This document shows positions 39,101 to 53,600 of a stretch of 64,000 bases of DNA, one piece after another. A program made the position numbers and the translations under genes. Source of the DNA: Bimastos eiseni (lineage: Eukaryota > Annelida > Clitellata > Crassiclitellata > Lumbricidae); contig OY365806.1 of NCBI GenBank assembly GCA_959347315.1, positions 54,961,116 to 55,025,115 on the forward strand, in the 5' to 3' direction. Position 1 is the stretch's first letter. The number at the start of each line of letters is the position of its first letter. Below the pieces are notes generated by a model. The model was given only the letters and a program-made list of their open reading frames with translations, was not told where the DNA came from and searched no databases.

Positions 39101-41616
39101 AGAATGAAAAAAAGTGAAATTGTGGGTCTTGACAAGTGTTTTACACTTGCATTGTGATATTTTTCATTCAAATCCTTCACTTTTTTGTTAACTCTATCCA
39201 CTTAATTATATTGTACTCAACTGTATTTTATGGTGAATTGTATGATTATAATTATACCTAATACTGAGTGAGCGGGTTCAAACCTCGTCCGAGGCATCAG
39301 TCACTGTGTAGGGACCTTGAGCAAGTCCTTCGCTCACAATTGCTCTGCAGTACAACTGCAATTGCACCGTCGAGGCATGTGCACTTATGAGCAAAAGATG
39401 CTGGAAGACGGGCGATATCAAATTTCAAGAAGTTCAATTTCAATTATTACAATAACAGTCTTGACAATGATATATTGTAGTCATTGCTCCTGTTATTAAG
39501 AGTCAGATAAAGTGACTGTGGAGAAGGCACCATGCCTTTAAATGGTACTGGACTAACTACTGTCGGTCATGAATTGCAAAGCTCCGATTAAGTGTCATAT
39601 ATGCATGAACACTTTCTAATATCATTTAGTGCAGGTGCAAATGTTAAGTTGTGCCAAGTTTAGTTTGTTTTTTCTGAATTTCATTCTTGCTCTTTGCTGT
39701 TGTGTTTTATTATGAGAATTGCAAAGCTCCGATTAAGTGTCATATATGCATGAACACTTTCTAATATCATTTAGTACAGGTGCAAATGTTAAGTTGTGCC
39801 AAGTTTAGTTTGAAAAAGTCACATTTTTCTTTCTTTTCAAAGGTGTCTTTTTGGACTCCGTTTCTGAGTTTACTGTTGATGCTAAATCCGTTTCTCCAAA
39901 GAGTGAAGGCGTTGTCAAGGCTTTGATAACAAATCCATCTGGAACACTTACTGAAGGATTGGTGACAAACAACCATGATGGAACCTATCAGTGTCTATAT
40001 ACACCTTTTGAGCAAGGTAACAGTGTTGCAGTTTCCCATTCAGTGTTTTGTTCAAGAATAGCATAAGACTTCTGAACCATATCCATTAACTGAATTTATG
40101 TCCTAATTAGTAAAAAAAATGACTTGTGTAGTTTAGTTTGTCTTCTGTACTTAAATGGTAAGTTTTGAGAATGGGATCTTTGATCAATTGTGAAGTTCTA
40201 CATAAGAGAGCTCTGTGTTCCTGTGTCTGGTCAGCCTGTGCTCTGTGGTCTGTGGGGATTGTTGGTCTCCCTACAACTCCACCAGATGATGTGGGTGTGT
40301 CATGCTTTTGCTTGCATTGTACCACCCTTCTGGAACAGTATACCATTAAACATATTTCATCACAGATAGCTCAAGAAATATATATATATATTAAGTTGCA
40401 CCTGATCAAATCTGGTTGATTGTCAAGTTGAGTGTGACATGGAAATCTGCTGCATTTGCATAAATACAGAAAATTGGAAAAATTATGATTATGCAGCAAA
40501 TCCTAAAATGATTTAAGTTTGTTATTCTTTCCTATGTACTGACAATTTAAATGCTGAATTTCATTCTTGCTCTTTGCTGTTGTGTTTTATTAATGTAATT
40601 TGTGATTTAAGTCTCCAGATATCTTGTTTAAGCCTTTTTATGCTTTTCAAATCTGATTTGTGGCAACATTATCATTCTGTTCTTTAAGTTAAATTGCTAT
40701 AATTATAATGTCATAAGAAGTATGCTAATAAGTTTAATGACTGTCACCATTGTTTTTACAGAGTCACGGAAGCAGGTTTGTTTATCGTAATCCTTTCTAC
40801 AAATGCAAATAGAGAAATGTTAACACTGTCTAGTCATATTTTCTGTACAGGGCCAAACAAAATTGATGTTTCCTATGAAGGCATTCGTGTCCCAAAGAGT
40901 CCATTCACAGTTGATGCACATCCTGGATGTGACCCTTCAAAGGTCAAAGTCTATGGTCCAGGTAGTAAGCAATCCTCATCTACTTATTACAAATTGTACT
41001 TGCCTTGTAATGGTAACTGACTGATGGAATGAATTGCTGACTGAGTGTGCCATTGAGTAAATAAGTCATCACTACAATCAAATCATGAAGCCATATCACT
41101 GTAATACAATCACAAATTTCGTTTTAATTGCCGAAATTATTATGATATGGACCATTGGACATTTAAGTTATCAGGCAACTGACTTTAAAAAAATGTTCTA
41201 CATTTGTTTGTCTTGATTTATTTGAGTATTTTATTAGTTGGCTATTTACTTTTCCTAAGTTGGTCTCTTCGTTAATTATTTAGGCATTCTGGGTGGCCAG
41301 CCCAACCAACCACAGAAGTTCACTATTAATACGCGTGGCGCTGGACAAGGAGGTGTTGGTCTGTCAGTGGTCGGTCCAACTGAGCCTCAAGTCGCCTGTG
41401 TAGACAACCAGGATGGAACACTGACGGTTGAATATCTACCAGATACACCAGGAGACTATGAGATTGGTGTAACGTTTGCTGATCAGCAAGTACCAGGTAC
41501 TAGTCATCATTTACTACTTGTCTTCACTGTTATTCTCAACCAACTACAAACCATCCAGATATTTTTATGCTTTGCTTGGATTGGTAATAGCCATTATTGT
41601 TACAGTTTCTGCCATA

Positions 41617-41648
<32 letters not shown>

Positions 41649-44600
41649 CATATACATACATGTTAGATGCGTTGTAGTGAGGAGCATCACTGAGTAGTTT
41701 CCTATATAAATCAATGAATGACTAACTTTGATATGTTACCGTTGTGTAATTTTCATGTAATAGGAAGTCCGTTTCGTGTGGGAATTGCTGAATCGACGCC
41801 ATTTTATCCAGAGAAAGTGAAATGCTTTGGTCCAGGACTCAATCCGAAAGGAATTCGTAAAGGGACAAAGGCCGTATTCTCCGTCATCACAGCACAGGCT
41901 GGTGTCGCTGCTCTCGAAGTTGTTACTACGGATCTAAAAACAGGTCTTGAACTGTGTTCTACTGTTTCTAACATCTCTGTCACAATTTAATGATTTTCTC
42001 AAACAGTAAAGAAATTTAATGAAAAGATGTCAATTCTTAGGTTGCCTCAAATGGCAATTAACAGGTGTACTGATTGAACTAAGCTAGGATCTACTGATAA
42101 AGAGCAAAGGATATCGCTGGGATTGCAGTAACTATCCTGACATTACCCTGCTGCCGGTGCCTCGCAGGGCATATTGTCCGGGGTTGAGAGATGTCTGTCT
42201 CAGCTTGGATGAAGCAAGAATCACAATCGATTTTTGAATATTCACTCTGAAAAGTCTGCTTCAAACTAGAATTGTTGTGAATTACATGTACCTTTGTTAA
42301 CCTGAGGTGATTACCCAATTGTCCCATCATCACTTTGTTACCCAGGCTTCAAATTGCCTCAATTGATTTGGTCTGCACCAAACCTATATAAATAGCCTGA
42401 TACATACACACAAGTGCCATCCATTGTAGGTGTGCGTAAGCCAGCCACAGTCATCCAGCGTCCCTCTGGTACATACGATGTGGAGTACACTCCGGATGGC
42501 GATGGACCATACCAGGTGGATGTTACATATGGTGGAAAACCTGTTCTTAACAGGTTGGTCAATTCTGCAAGTCTGATGCAAAAGCAATGACGTCATTCAT
42601 GCCTTCGCTTTCTTTGGATACATAGCATAACTTCAACCCATTCAACATGCATAGATACTATGAATGCACATTTGCATTGACAGTGGACGTATTGTATCTG
42701 TAATGTCGTCATGTCATTGATGATGGAATAGCAACGATGGTTTGATAACGTGTTTTCCCTTTAAACCACCAGCACAGTAGGCAACAATGCAACACAACCA
42801 TGCAGTCTGGTTGCAGTTCGTCAACAAAAAACCAGCAATTACACTCTTAGCTCCTTATAATTGTGCTATGGTTTTGTCCTAACTAGACTTCTATGTGTTA
42901 AGATGATGTATGGTAAGAAAACAAACACAATGTGGAGGAGGCGATATGTCTTCATGCAGACCATTTAAGAATCACTGAATTGCCTGAAGTAACTGGTTCA
43001 ACCTTGGAGACTGGGTCATTCTGGTCAGCCCTGGTTTGACCAAATTGGTTGAGAAGATGCTTCGCTGTACAGTGTGTTTTGTTGGTTTGATTTTATGGTG
43101 TTCAGTCCATTCACAACTGAAATTCAGCCAAGCCAGGACATCACCAAAGTTGCCATAACAGGAGATGGAATCAAGCCACATGGAGTGCCTGCTAGTGTTC
43201 CAGTTGCCTTTACCATTGATACTCGGCAGTCGGGTGATGCTCCACTCGATGTTGAAGTGAAGGTATGAAGCGTAAAGTTTAAAGAAAGAATTTCAGTTAA
43301 CATTGGAATCTATTTCATTTTAATGACGAACTGATGCATTGCTTCCCAGTCATCTGATAAACAATGCAGTCAATATAAAATTGATTAGTTAGTTAAATAA
43401 GAACTTCTTTGGTGCCAGTATGAAATGCTCAAGACCTAAATTGATGATGCTACAAACTTATGCCACACGGACCCAATAAAGTCAGAAATTCCATTTCAAG
43501 GAATCATGTCCACTGTCCAGCCAGCAGCTGTATTGTTCACTGGTTCCTAAATATACTTAAGCAGAACATGTGAGTCAGTTTCTGCATCAGAAAGGTCAGA
43601 GAAATGTTCAGTACAGTATAACACATAACAATAAACATAAGCGACAATGTAAATAAAAAAGAATTTCCAGATGATGTTTTTCTGGAAATCATGCAGACAC
43701 ATATTTTAGACCACTTTGCAGATAAAGATACCAGTAAGAGTAAATGCAGATGATGATGATGATGACGATGACGATGAAGATGATGATGCATCTATGAGAA
43801 CTTCTCAGAAGTCATGGTTTTAAAGTGTCTAATAGTTGGAGTACAAACTTCTTAACAGTTATTCATGATGGGAGACAATTGTTTGTTTCTGTTTACCAGA
43901 CACCACATGGTGAACGAATCAAACCAAAGGTAGATCCAGTTGGAGATGGTACGTACAAGGTCAGCTACAAACCAGATGATGTTGGTGAATATGTTGTTGA
44001 TGTCAAGTATGATGGACAGGAAGTACCAAATGCTCCTTTCCGTGTTACAACTGTACCTTCTGGAAATGCTGAGAAGGTGTCTGTTCCAGGTGAGTTCCAC
44101 TCCAATCTATTCTCCTCTGTCTCCGTCACTTTTGCAGACAATCTGGTGCTCACTCATTATGTTATATTTTCGCCTGAGCTCAAAGTCTTTTTGTGGAGCT
44201 CCTTATTAGCTGCAAGACTTTCTTCAGCTTGTCAGAGTTCTTTGGCTTGAAATGTCTCACTTTGCACCACTTCTGTGAAAGGTTGCTCCTCTCTTTGACC
44301 AGCATCTTCTGGATAGTATTTTGTTCCTAGTACATATCTTGTCCTTGGGCTGGTTGTCATTCACTGTTGCCGGTCCCTCCATCTGGAAGTCTCTACCTCC
44401 TCATGTTCGCAACTCTCTCAGCAAGACTGACTTTCACTCTAAGCTGAAAACCTACCTCTTTCAGTCTCTGCCTATGGCTCTTAATAGTTGCCCAGCATCA
44501 ATGCACACTTCTTAATTTTTTAAGAAGGGGCAAATTATTGTATTGTATTGTAACCACTGCTTTTATGTATTGTGTCCTTTGACTTGTCACACATGTGCAA

Positions 44601-47600
44601 CCTTATTTACAGTCTTATTGTTTAGATCAGTTGGAAAGCAATGTGGGCTAGCAGTGTGTTTGAGAGGTTCTTTAATTGACATACATGCACACATACATAC
44701 AAACATACATGCACGCATACATACAAACATACATGCACGCATACATACAAACATACATGCACGCATACATACTGTCTAGGTTATTGTCCGTCGCCGAATT
44801 GTCCCGGCGCTGATTTGTCCGGTCACCGGACGAGCTTATAAATTATAGTGTTCAAGACCATTCCATCTCTTAACATTACTGTGTGGCACAGTGGCCGATC
44901 GGTTAGAGCAGTCAGCCCGTAACGTTCAGTGTGTGCTGAGGTGTCAGTCACTGTGTAGGGACCTTGAGCAAGTCCTTTGCACACAATTGCTCTGCAATAC
45001 AACTGCAATTGCGCTGTCGAGGCGTGTGTGGGCACTTCTGAGCAAAAAATGTTGGAAGAGGGGAGGTAACAAATTTAGATAATAAATAAATAAATAAATT
45101 ACTTCTCAGGACGATTCATCGAGATTAAATACATAGTTCAGTCGGATATATCCTTAGAGTTCACTCAATAAGCAGGTTTATCCTAACTGATGAAGATTGC
45201 ACATGATTGGACTTTTAGAAAACATACGGCCACAGTTGGCAGTTGGAGAGACGAATACAATAACCGTAAGGAAGTCAGAGGCAGGTATTGGCAATATCAC
45301 CTTCCAGATAAAGAAAGTCACATCAACCACTACTACAACTACCACCACAACTACCATCAAGGATGTTGACTACACCGTGGTAGACAATGGTGATGGAACT
45401 GTTACAATTAGGTACACTCCTCTCACAGAAGGAACTTACACAGCTGACATCAAGTTCGGTGGAGTGACCGTTCCCCACGGCCATTTCACCCAACAGGTTT
45501 GGGTCTCATTCTTAGATTCTCTGTCTCCACATTTCATCATTTGACATTTTGTTATTTTGATCTTATTGTCTTCTACTCCGTCTTGGCTTCTCAATTTGTC
45601 TCACTTGGTCTTTATATCCCACTCTGTCTCTGGTTCTTTTTTGCTCTTTTACAATCTCTCTTTCACTTTGTTTTTGTCAGCCATTATAACCTTCTCTCTC
45701 ACTCTGTGTTTCTATCTCTCTCTTGCACTGCCTGTCTGTTTGTGTATCTTTTTTGGCTTTGCCTGTGTATTTGTGGCTGTGCACTTTGGATGCTTACTTT
45801 TTGTCCTGCCCACTTCTGTCGAGCTTCCATACATAACAGATATGCTACATGGATGTAGTAATCAAATAGATGCATCAAGGAAAGACCACTCATAACCATT
45901 CATAACCATTCATAGCCATTCATAACCATTCATAACCATTCATAACCATTCATAACCTTGTAGATCATCAGACACATAATGCAGTAAGGTACATTCAGTC
46001 AAGAATGGAAACATGGTTGGATGATGTAAAATAAGTTTCTTAGCAGAAGCAAATTTTTTTTCATCTGTCAATGACCAGCAACTCGACCTCTTCAGTCTCT
46101 TTGTTTCAACAACCGAGAGCTGTTCAATGTTGATCATCGTCATCATCATCGTCATCATCATCGTCATCATCATCATCATATCTCAGTGTATGATGCCAAT
46201 GTTTCTGCATAGGTTGGAAAGGTGACTGAGGAGCAGACGAGGGTTGTTGAGCGGCACCAGGGGGTGCACTCTGAGGTCGTGTCAGCAGTGTCGTCGGATA
46301 TTCGTCAGTTTGACTTTCCTTCGCTTTCAGTTGGTCAAGATGCTTCTCAAGTGTCAGGTCAGTCATTGTTACTTCCATCATTGTTACTTCAGTCATTGTT
46401 ACTCCAGTCATAGTACTTCAGTCATTGTTACTTCAGTCATTGTTACTTCAGTCGTTGTTACTTCAGTCGCTGTTACTTCAGTCATTGTTACTTCAGTCAT
46501 TGTTACTTCAGTCGTTGTTACTTCAGTCGCTGTTACTTCAGTCATTGTTACTTCAGTCGCTTTTCCTTGAGTCACTGTTACTGCAGTCATTGTTACTTCA
46601 GTCATTGTTATTTTGGTTATTGTTACTTCAGTCATTTCCCTACTTCAACAAATTACTTCCAACTTTACTGTTTGCACATAAAAAAGTGCATGGAAGTCAT
46701 GTTTGGTGTAATTCATAAGACCGATTAAGTGGTCTACATCTACTGACAGATTAATTATTGCATGATTTAATGATAACCTGTCTACCATTAGCTGTTTAGG
46801 ACTATATGAGCCATCTTATGATGCAAGAAAACTGCTTCTATTCCCAGTCAAAGCCATTGTAGGAGCCCGGGTGAAATAACCAGCAATAATGTGTATATAA
46901 TTACTTTCATGGTTCTTCTAAAACCTAAGCAAAGAAGAGAATGTGCTTGAGTGAGAGGTATCCACTCACTCACTCTGTGAGGTGCTTTGGTATATGAGGA
47001 TGAATGGCTATTCCTCTCCTCTCCCTCGTTGCCTCATCTTCCCACTAACAGTGGGGTATGGCCAATGATGTACCCATTACGACCAATTTGGCTGAGGCGC
47101 AAGTGCAGCTGAACTCTTGAAATACGCTTTGGGAATTTTAACTTCCAACCTTCTGGTCGACCATATGCTGAGTCTTGCTGACCACTCGACTATGGACTGG
47201 TTTTAGTTTGCCATCGGTTGATGCCTTCTGCATCAGACGGTTATTCATTACAACTACAATTAATATTTCTAAACTAGCATATATATATATATATATATAT
47301 ACACATAAATACATTTTTGTCAGCAATTGTCTATAACAGTATTTTTCTCATTAAATGATCAGATTTTGCTTGTCTGTTTTTTAAAATGAATCTTTTACAT
47401 TTAACTATTGCAGCCGTTATAACCACACCATCTGGCCAGAAACAAGTTCCACGAATCATTGACAATAAGGACGGAACAATAAAAATCGGTTATCAACCAA
47501 CCGAAGTTGGTCAACATGTTTTGCAGACTTTCTACAGCGGTGTTCCGGTTCCAAGTGGCACTTATAACTTCTATGTTCACTCGACTAAGCCAGGTCAAGT

Positions 47601-50600
47601 GAGTGCATTTGGACCGGGTCTCATCGGAGGAATCAGTGGTCAATCGACCTCATTCACCGTCATCACTAAGGACGCTGGACCAGGTGAGATTCTCCTTTTG
47701 CTGTGAGACCAGATCTTTATATTCCTTTAATTGAACCTTCACTCAACCTGACTTTTCTTTCAGTTGATGAGTGTTTTTCTTGCTCTTTCCCCCACCATCT
47801 GTCCAGTCTTTGTGATGCCCTCTAAATAGCTCCCCATGAGGGACTTGTTCAAGGTATCTGTACACATGGTAATCACTTTCATGGAGGCTTGAATCTATTC
47901 TCTTCACAAGGTCTGTTTCCATTTTAAATGCTTGTGGCAATTCAGTGCCAGATGATGATTCAGTGATTTTATTATCTCTACACCCAAGCAAAGACTTGTT
48001 TTGTGATGTAATTAAGGCGGTTGTCAAGTCATCACATCACATATACATGTCATACAAACATGCATAAAAAGGTACATACTTGCTGATGATAATGTTGCAT
48101 GAAAGTCTAGCTGATATATAGTCTGACGATGAATTTCTCTGTGTTTCAGGTGGCCTTGGATTGGCTATTGAAGGCCCATCAAAAGCAGAAATTCAGTGCA
48201 AAGATAACAAAGATGGCACCGCAACAATCACCTACACACCTGTTGCACCTGGAGACTATAAGATCATCATAAAATTCGCTGGTCATCTGATTGCAGGAGC
48301 ACCTTACACTGCGAGAATTACACCAGCACGTGAGAAATTCACTTTGAATTGTTAACTTTGCCAATGGAACTCATTTTACCAACTGAATGCACTCTCTGTC
48401 TGTCGCACAAGGATCAATCATGTGACAGAGAGATTGATGCCATGTCATTCAGTTCTATTAAGCCTTTTTACCTGCTATTAACTCATCGATAAATAGTTTA
48501 GTTTGAATTCATGGCATTGCTGTTAATTATGCTTTAAGAATGCTAACTAAACCAGGCTCAGGACAACCTTTCTGCTGGCAAAAGTTTCAGATTGATGCAG
48601 CATTGAGCCACTGCAGCTTACCTGCAATTAATGCCACTTTGCAACCTGCACCAATTTGATTTGTAGCTGGCAGAAACACCTATTGAAGTATCCTTATGGC
48701 AGATTTATGGTGCCACTGGGTGTTTTAGGGCTTTCGTCTGAGGATATGATGTATTGACATACACTGACTGGAGAATGCATGGCATGAAGAATCAATGACT
48801 GCCTACACAGTGCACAAGACATAACATAAGAATCACTTTGAGTTGAAGAAGTATCAGCAACTTAGCGTGAATGAAGAAATTAGACGCATAGAATTGTTGA
48901 AATATGATCAGAAGTGGATTGAAGGTCATTGGTTTATATTCACAGCTGGTCAAGAACCAAGCAAAAATTCGCACATGACTCTGGGAACTACGCGCCAGAT
49001 GTCGTTGACTGTCACCGAAACGGATTTGACGAATCTGAGCGCAACCATACGAACGCCATCCGGAGCGGAGGAACCGGTCGGACTCAAGAAGCAGCCAAAT
49101 GGACAACTTGGTGAGTCCACCTCAGCCCTTAAGCAAGGCTGGTGGTGGTATTTAGAGACTGTTCAACATCTTCATTTGCTGCTTATTCTTTACAGTTCAG
49201 GTATAGAGTGACCATCCAGTCAAGCAGCAGCAGCAGCAGCATACAGACTGCTTGGTAGATTGATGTACATTTATATCTATACTTAGTCACTTACAATCTA
49301 GTGGGTAAAATGTTAACATAATAATTGACAACAATGAAAGCACACAGAAGACAGTTCATGTGACTGGTCTATAGACTGGGTCCTCAAGGTCCTTTTGGTT
49401 ATCTAGACTGGATCCTCTGGGTCCTTGTGTGCATTAGAGGGAATTATCATATACTCTCATGTCATCAGTCTTGGGAGGTTCCATCTATCCGCCACTCAAA
49501 ACAGTTGCAGGCTGAGAACTAGATTTCGTTACATCCAGTATTTTTAAATCCATTTGTAGTGATAGACATGGCATACATTACTGTGGCTAGCCATTGTGTG
49601 TCAAATGCTGATATCCAGTTGTAAAGTCATTCAATGGTGAGAGTTGGAGTCCATAATTTGCAGATGAGAACAATTATTCATGATTCTGTGAGTTGAGGTT
49701 TTTAGATGCTATTCATCAAATGTCTGTCGTGACCGAGTTGCATTTATATGATTTACAAAGGAAGTCTTGAGAATCTGTGACTAGATTATGTTGTGCAATC
49801 CGTGTGATCAAGTTTTCAAAGCCCACCTGGACGCTTTAGGACAGACACCTGTGAGTGGAAATGGACGACACTATGTTACTTGTTGATGGAAATATATATA
49901 TTTAGTAACCCAGACTAGATTATTTCTGTATTACGTAGCATTTTCAATGTGATATCATTCATCTTTTGCACTGTGTTCTACTTTTCAGGAATTTCTTTTA
50001 CCCCACGTGAAGTGGGTGATCACTGGGTTAGTGTATTTCGCAATGGTCAGCCAATTCCTGGTTCACCGTTCAAAATAGTAATCAGCAGCGCAGAAGTTGG
50101 TAATGCCAGAAAGGTCAAGGTGCATGGCAGAGGAATCACGAATGGTGTGGCTAATGAAGTGAATGAATTCACAATTGACACAAAAGAAGCAGGTGAGGAG
50201 ACAAATCAAAAGAAAGGAATCGTAATCTTAACACTTTTATAGCGCCACTCAAAAGCCAAGTGCATTCGATCTGCTTATTCACGAGCTAAATAGGAGTTGG
50301 AATATTCAGCATTTGCCTTCATATATGGGAAGAAATAGATTGCTGATTAACTTGGGAAAGCTAAACATGTGTCTATATTCTTTTGTAGTCGCATAATGAG
50401 ATCACAATTACTTATTTGACTGTGAAAACCTTTAAAAATCTTAAAAACTGAATTTGCTATGAAATTTGCAGCGTCATTCAGTCATTCTTTTAAGCAAAGA
50501 CAAATGTCCAACGATGATGACCATGACAAAGATGATATTTTTGCTTAATTTCAAACTGACGAACCGAAGTATGACTACAAGTATTGAAGTTCTTACAGGA

Positions 50601-53600
50601 GTCAAATTTAACGGTTGACAGCCATGTAGGGTGCCCATTGCATTACACATCCGATTTAACCAATGTCGCCGCTTAGTGAAGGAGGATTAGTTGACCTTTG
50701 AGGTAGCGGGAATTCTCAGCTCAGCATGCCACTCTGTCTTCCATTACTTTATACCCACCTATAAGTTTTCTTCTAAGTTATGTAAGATTGTCCATTGATT
50801 TTTATGCAGTGAATATTTATAACTCAATAAAATAACTAAATACACTGAAATTGCACTGACTTCATCAACATTTCTAATACATTTAAAATAGAAGTCATGA
50901 TAAGGTGTGGTTTTTGGCTGTGGCTGGGTGGGCAGAAGAGAAAGTTGATTCCTCTGCAATTTGCTAACCAGTGTCGTTGAACGAACAATGAAACCGAAAT
51001 GTTGCTAAAATTAAATAACTGGTGTGACTTGACTATGAATGATGCTTTGCCATCGTTCATGAGCCATGACAGGCACACTGTAGCCGTCTGTCTTCTTATT
51101 AATATTGTTGGCATTATGACAACCTTTGCTTTCAATTTACTCTTTGCTTTTGGTATTTCAGGAGTTGCAGCACTGTCGCTATCTGTTCAAGGACCTAGCA
51201 AGGCAGATATTAAGTGTCGAGACAATACCGATGGAACAACGCTTGTCACTTACAAGCCAACTGAACCAGGAAACTACCAGATGACTGTCAAATATGGAGA
51301 TGAGCATGTGCCAGGTCAGTGCCTGTTAAGAAAGAAAGAGCTTCACAGCTCCTCTGACAGGAATGACAGAAAACTAATGTCTACGTTCATGTTGGAACTT
51401 ATATAGGAGGGAAATTAAGCCAATAAAAACTGGGTCATTGACCTCGATCATGAGTTTGAGTGCATCCGGGGCTTTTATGGCATAAATCGGCAATTATGTT
51501 TGTTTTTGTTAACGAAATAAAATGGTTTAATAAATAGAACTTGCAGTATAAATTAAATGTATTCAAATAAAAATGTTTTGACTGGAGTAGCATAAATTAA
51601 GCTGAACTTTCCAGCCATTATATGTTCAAAGTTATCTTGCCAAGTACCCGGATGTCACTCTGTTCATTACATAACCAACCACAGACATTGCCTGCAATGT
51701 ATCAGAAGAGACAATCACTGATTGGTTGACACGTTGTGGTTCATACTCCTGTATCAGTCTCAGTTTCATGTGCAGTGATTGGTGGGACATCCTCTTAATT
51801 TATGCTTGGAATTTAAGGAGCTTCTATACTAACGCTATGCTTAAGTTGAGGGTCACTGCTGCATACACTTAATAGCAGGAGGCAATCTGATGTGAGTCTG
51901 ATGAAGTAAAACTGATCCTGAGTAACAGAGAAATACTGCTGGAAAAATCAGCTTCTCTTTCTCTCATTTGCTCATTGCTTTGGAAGAGACATACATGGGA
52001 AAAGATGTGCTAAACTCTGAGGCTGGAAACCGTAAACAGTCACCTGCTAAGAAGCACCATTGTCTGCAGAACAGTCAGCTTGAGGCGATCATAGGATTAG
52101 TTGAGACAATGTAAGATAAGGTAATTGCTAACCCAATATACCTGTTATTCAGAACAGAAACCCAGAGATGTCCAGGGCAGACATTTATTCCTCACACTCA
52201 GATTTTAGCAAGAGATCTGCCAAGGAGCATGCAACAGATCATGGTTTTTGATGCAACAGATCATTATCTATGATGCAACAGATCATGGTTTTTGATGCAA
52301 CAGATCATGATCTATGATGCAACAGATCATGGTTTTTGATGCAACAGATCATGATCTTTGATGCAACAGATCATGATCTTTGATGCAACAGACCGTGATC
52401 TTATCTTTGATGCAACAGAATATGATCTTTGATGCAATGATGCAACAGCCCAGTTGCTGTTCAGTTTGTATAGTGACAATATGACATCATTTCTTTTTAG
52501 TCGTAGGCAAACATGCCTAAAAATACGATTGATGTATGAAAAATGATTGATTACCAGGTAGCCCATTTTCGGTGAATGTTGGAGGGGTTCCTTCAGGACG
52601 TGTGACGGAACGCATCGTTAGACAACAGCAGGCGGGTAGCATCAAGACGGCTGGCAGCACCTGTGAACTGAACATCACAATGGCTGGTAGGAAATGATAT
52701 CGTTTCATTTGTAGTTTACAATGATACTTAACTAAATACAGGAAAACAAAGGAAACAAGTTGAAGTGTTATGCATTAAATAGAACAAATGTTTTTATCCA
52801 ATTTTGACTGCTATCAGTCAGTCAATATGCCTTAGTTGAACTGAAGGCATTTTAAAGAAACAAAAACCAAGAACCAAATAATTAATCAACCTCGGATTTT
52901 TTAACTTCGCTAGGGGAATAAACTGATTGCTCCCAGACTTGCAGCATCCATTGATATAATCACCAAATTAAATTCTAAATGAATCGGTTCAGAGGTTTCA
53001 GATACACGAGCCCCATTGCATGTAAACATTTGTTAGCTGTGTTTATGATCTACTTGTTACTGGAACACACTTGGCACGAGCCAACACCTTTGTTGCATCT
53101 TTCTAAGCTTCTGCCCACAGATGATGGGTCTCGTATTGTGCAATAGCAAGCAATCATCTATGCCTTCTGCTAATCCTGGATTTCTTCAACATACTTGCTC
53201 ATCTGTGTTGTTTGTTATTCTTGAAAAGGAATCAATATACACGACATAGAAGGAACTGTCACTAGTCCAACAGGTGTCATAGAGAAGTGTGAAGTCATTG
53301 ATCTTGGTAACAACCGCTATACAATCAAGTTCTTCCCTCGAGAAACCGGAGTTCATACAGTCAGCCTGAAGAACAAAGGTCTACATATACCAGGCAAGAA
53401 TACTTCTTCCATCACCCATCTGCTCATCACTTCTTTAGCTGTGTCATACTTCATTTGCTTTGATCAGGTTTTCAAAAACTTTTATTGTTTCAGTCAAATG
53501 ATATAATTATTATCAATGTCTTTGTTATTATTATTATTCTTATTGTTATTAACATTATTATTATTACTATTATTATTATTATTTATATTATTATTATTAT

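Noticed and set aside
44321..44515. A novel secreted or membrane protein
   Set aside because: Sequence is the conserved C-terminus of LINE polymerases followed by a TATTG tail.
46124..46635. Antisense open frames rich in MTEVTMTE and Asp runs
   Set aside because: Products of the 15-bp minisatellite and CAT/CGT microsatellite.
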